From Bacilli bacterium (GTDB lineage Bacteria > Bacillota_I > Bacilli_A > ML615J-28 > CAG-313), in the NCBI GenBank assembly GCA_900752975.1, contig CAADXH010000055.1, forward strand, positions 1-23,147: a stretch of DNA of 23,147 bases, given 5' to 3'. The position numbers were made by a program, and so were the translations under genes. The notes under the pieces were generated by a model. It was not told where the DNA came from. It did no database searches and was given only the letters and a program-made list of their open reading frames with translations. Positions 22,658 to 23,147 of this stretch are shown one piece after another; position 1 is the stretch's first letter; each line of letters starts with the position of its first letter.

Positions 22658-23147
22658 TTAATTAACATATCCTAAATCTTTCATTGCTTTTTCATATTTT
22701 GGAAGTACTTCACTAAATGCTATAACCGGAGAATCGTGACTTCTAACAATCGATAAAGCCAGAGGCCAGAAACCACCATCACCGAACTGTGAGCCACCAC
22801 CAACTGTAATAGATAATAATTCCATTAATTCAAAGTAAGTATTATCTTGACAAGACATCACTACTTCAATATCAATTTCACGGTCAAATAGTGTTTCTAA
22901 GTATTGAATATAGTGTTCATCCGAATTATCATTTATGTAGTTATTAGAATAATTTGCGTTAACACCCATTGTTAAATCATGATAGATATGCATAATAATT
23001 TCTGAGTTAATACCATTTTTACCATTTTCAGTATTTAATACAGCATAGCAAGAAGTACCAATAGAAGTACCAGTAAATGGAACTTTAAATGTAGAATTAC
23101 TCATATCAACAGTTTCAATGTAGTTACCATTTGCATCTGTTAAATAT
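22658..23147 (-). CDS. Unrecognised protein, 5' end beyond the window
   Basis: About 163 codons are open to the right edge of the window, so the true start is not visible. The internal ATG at 23104 is not a convincing start because it has no ribosome site and the frame continues upstream (YLTDANGNYIETVD). The fragment is soluble, acidic, and rich in Asn, Tyr and Ser, without membrane helices. Visible stretches include FTGTSIGTSCYAVLNTE, an HIYHDLTMGVNANYSNN segment, a Gly-rich GGGSQFGDGGFWPLALS, and the C-terminal EKAMKDLGYVN. I do not recognise the family and assign no function. It ends just before a shared terminator with the convergent regulator gene. Confidence 0.7.
   Translation of the reverse strand, partial: YLTDANGNYIETVDMSNSTFKVPFTGTSIGTSCYAVLNTENGKNGINSEIIMHIYHDLTMGVNANYSNNYINDNSDEHYIQYLETLFDREIDIEVVMSCQDNTYFELMELLSITVGGGSQFGDGGFWPLALSIVRSHDSPVIAFSEVLPKYEKAMKDLGYVN

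Noticed and set aside
1..23147. CRISPR array, tRNA genes, insertion sequences or riboswitches
   Set aside because: I saw no regularly spaced repeats, no cloverleaf other than the tmRNA ends, no paired terminal repeats with a transposase, and no recognised riboswitch leader.

Overview
The window is AT-rich (about 30% GC by eye) chromosomal DNA from a low-GC Gram-positive bacterium, most likely a Bacilli/Erysipelotrichia-type gut or host-associated Firmicute. The evidence is AGGAGG-type ribosome binding sites, TTGACA/TATAAT promoters, lipoboxes, a FeoA-FeoB fusion with its small Cys-rich partner, a DUF6273 lipoprotein and a tmRNA tag ending in NYAFAC. A glutamate racemase argues for a peptidoglycan wall. 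TGA and TAA both serve as stops (feoB, the permease and the Cys-rich ORF end in TGA), so the standard bacterial code applies. Almost everything is on the minus strand; the one clear plus-strand gene is a Crp/Fnr regulator near the right end.

Layout from low to high coordinate (minus-strand transcription runs right to left). 172-3612: a DUF308 membrane protein downstream of an NAD-salvage operon, nicotinamidase -> nicotinate phosphoribosyltransferase -> Cof-type HAD phosphatase, with a strong promoter at 3634-3662. 3741-7368: an apparent iron/flavin operon, flavodoxin -> 3-methyladenine glycosylase I -> FeoAB fusion -> a 54-residue FeoB-associated Cys-rich membrane protein, closed by a terminator. 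7566-9736: an accessory patch with an AAA/DUF4143 ATPase and a decayed tyrosine integrase, ending about 0.3 kb from the 3' end of the tmRNA gene (10022-10387). This looks like the scar of an element integrated at ssrA. 10461-12668: murI followed by the two subunits of a class I fumarase. 12958-17710: two adjacent fused ATPase-permease (MacB/FtsX-like) proteins with their own promoter and terminator. 17825-20152: Nudix hydrolase -> M42 aminopeptidase -> DUF6273 lipoprotein. 20207-22593: an ABC importer (lipoprotein binding protein and permease, no ATPase gene here) divergent from a Crp/Fnr-family regulator. A perfect 16-bp palindrome between them is centred about 41.5 bp upstream of the predicted importer start. 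22658-23147: the C-terminal part of an unrecognised gene running off the window.

The most distinctive observations are the Cys-ended tmRNA tag, the ssrA-adjacent integrase scar, the -41.5 Crp/Fnr operator of an importer lacking its ATPase, and the overlooked Cys-rich Feo partner. I see no clearly new multi-gene system; most of the window is housekeeping or known accessory families in particular arrangements.
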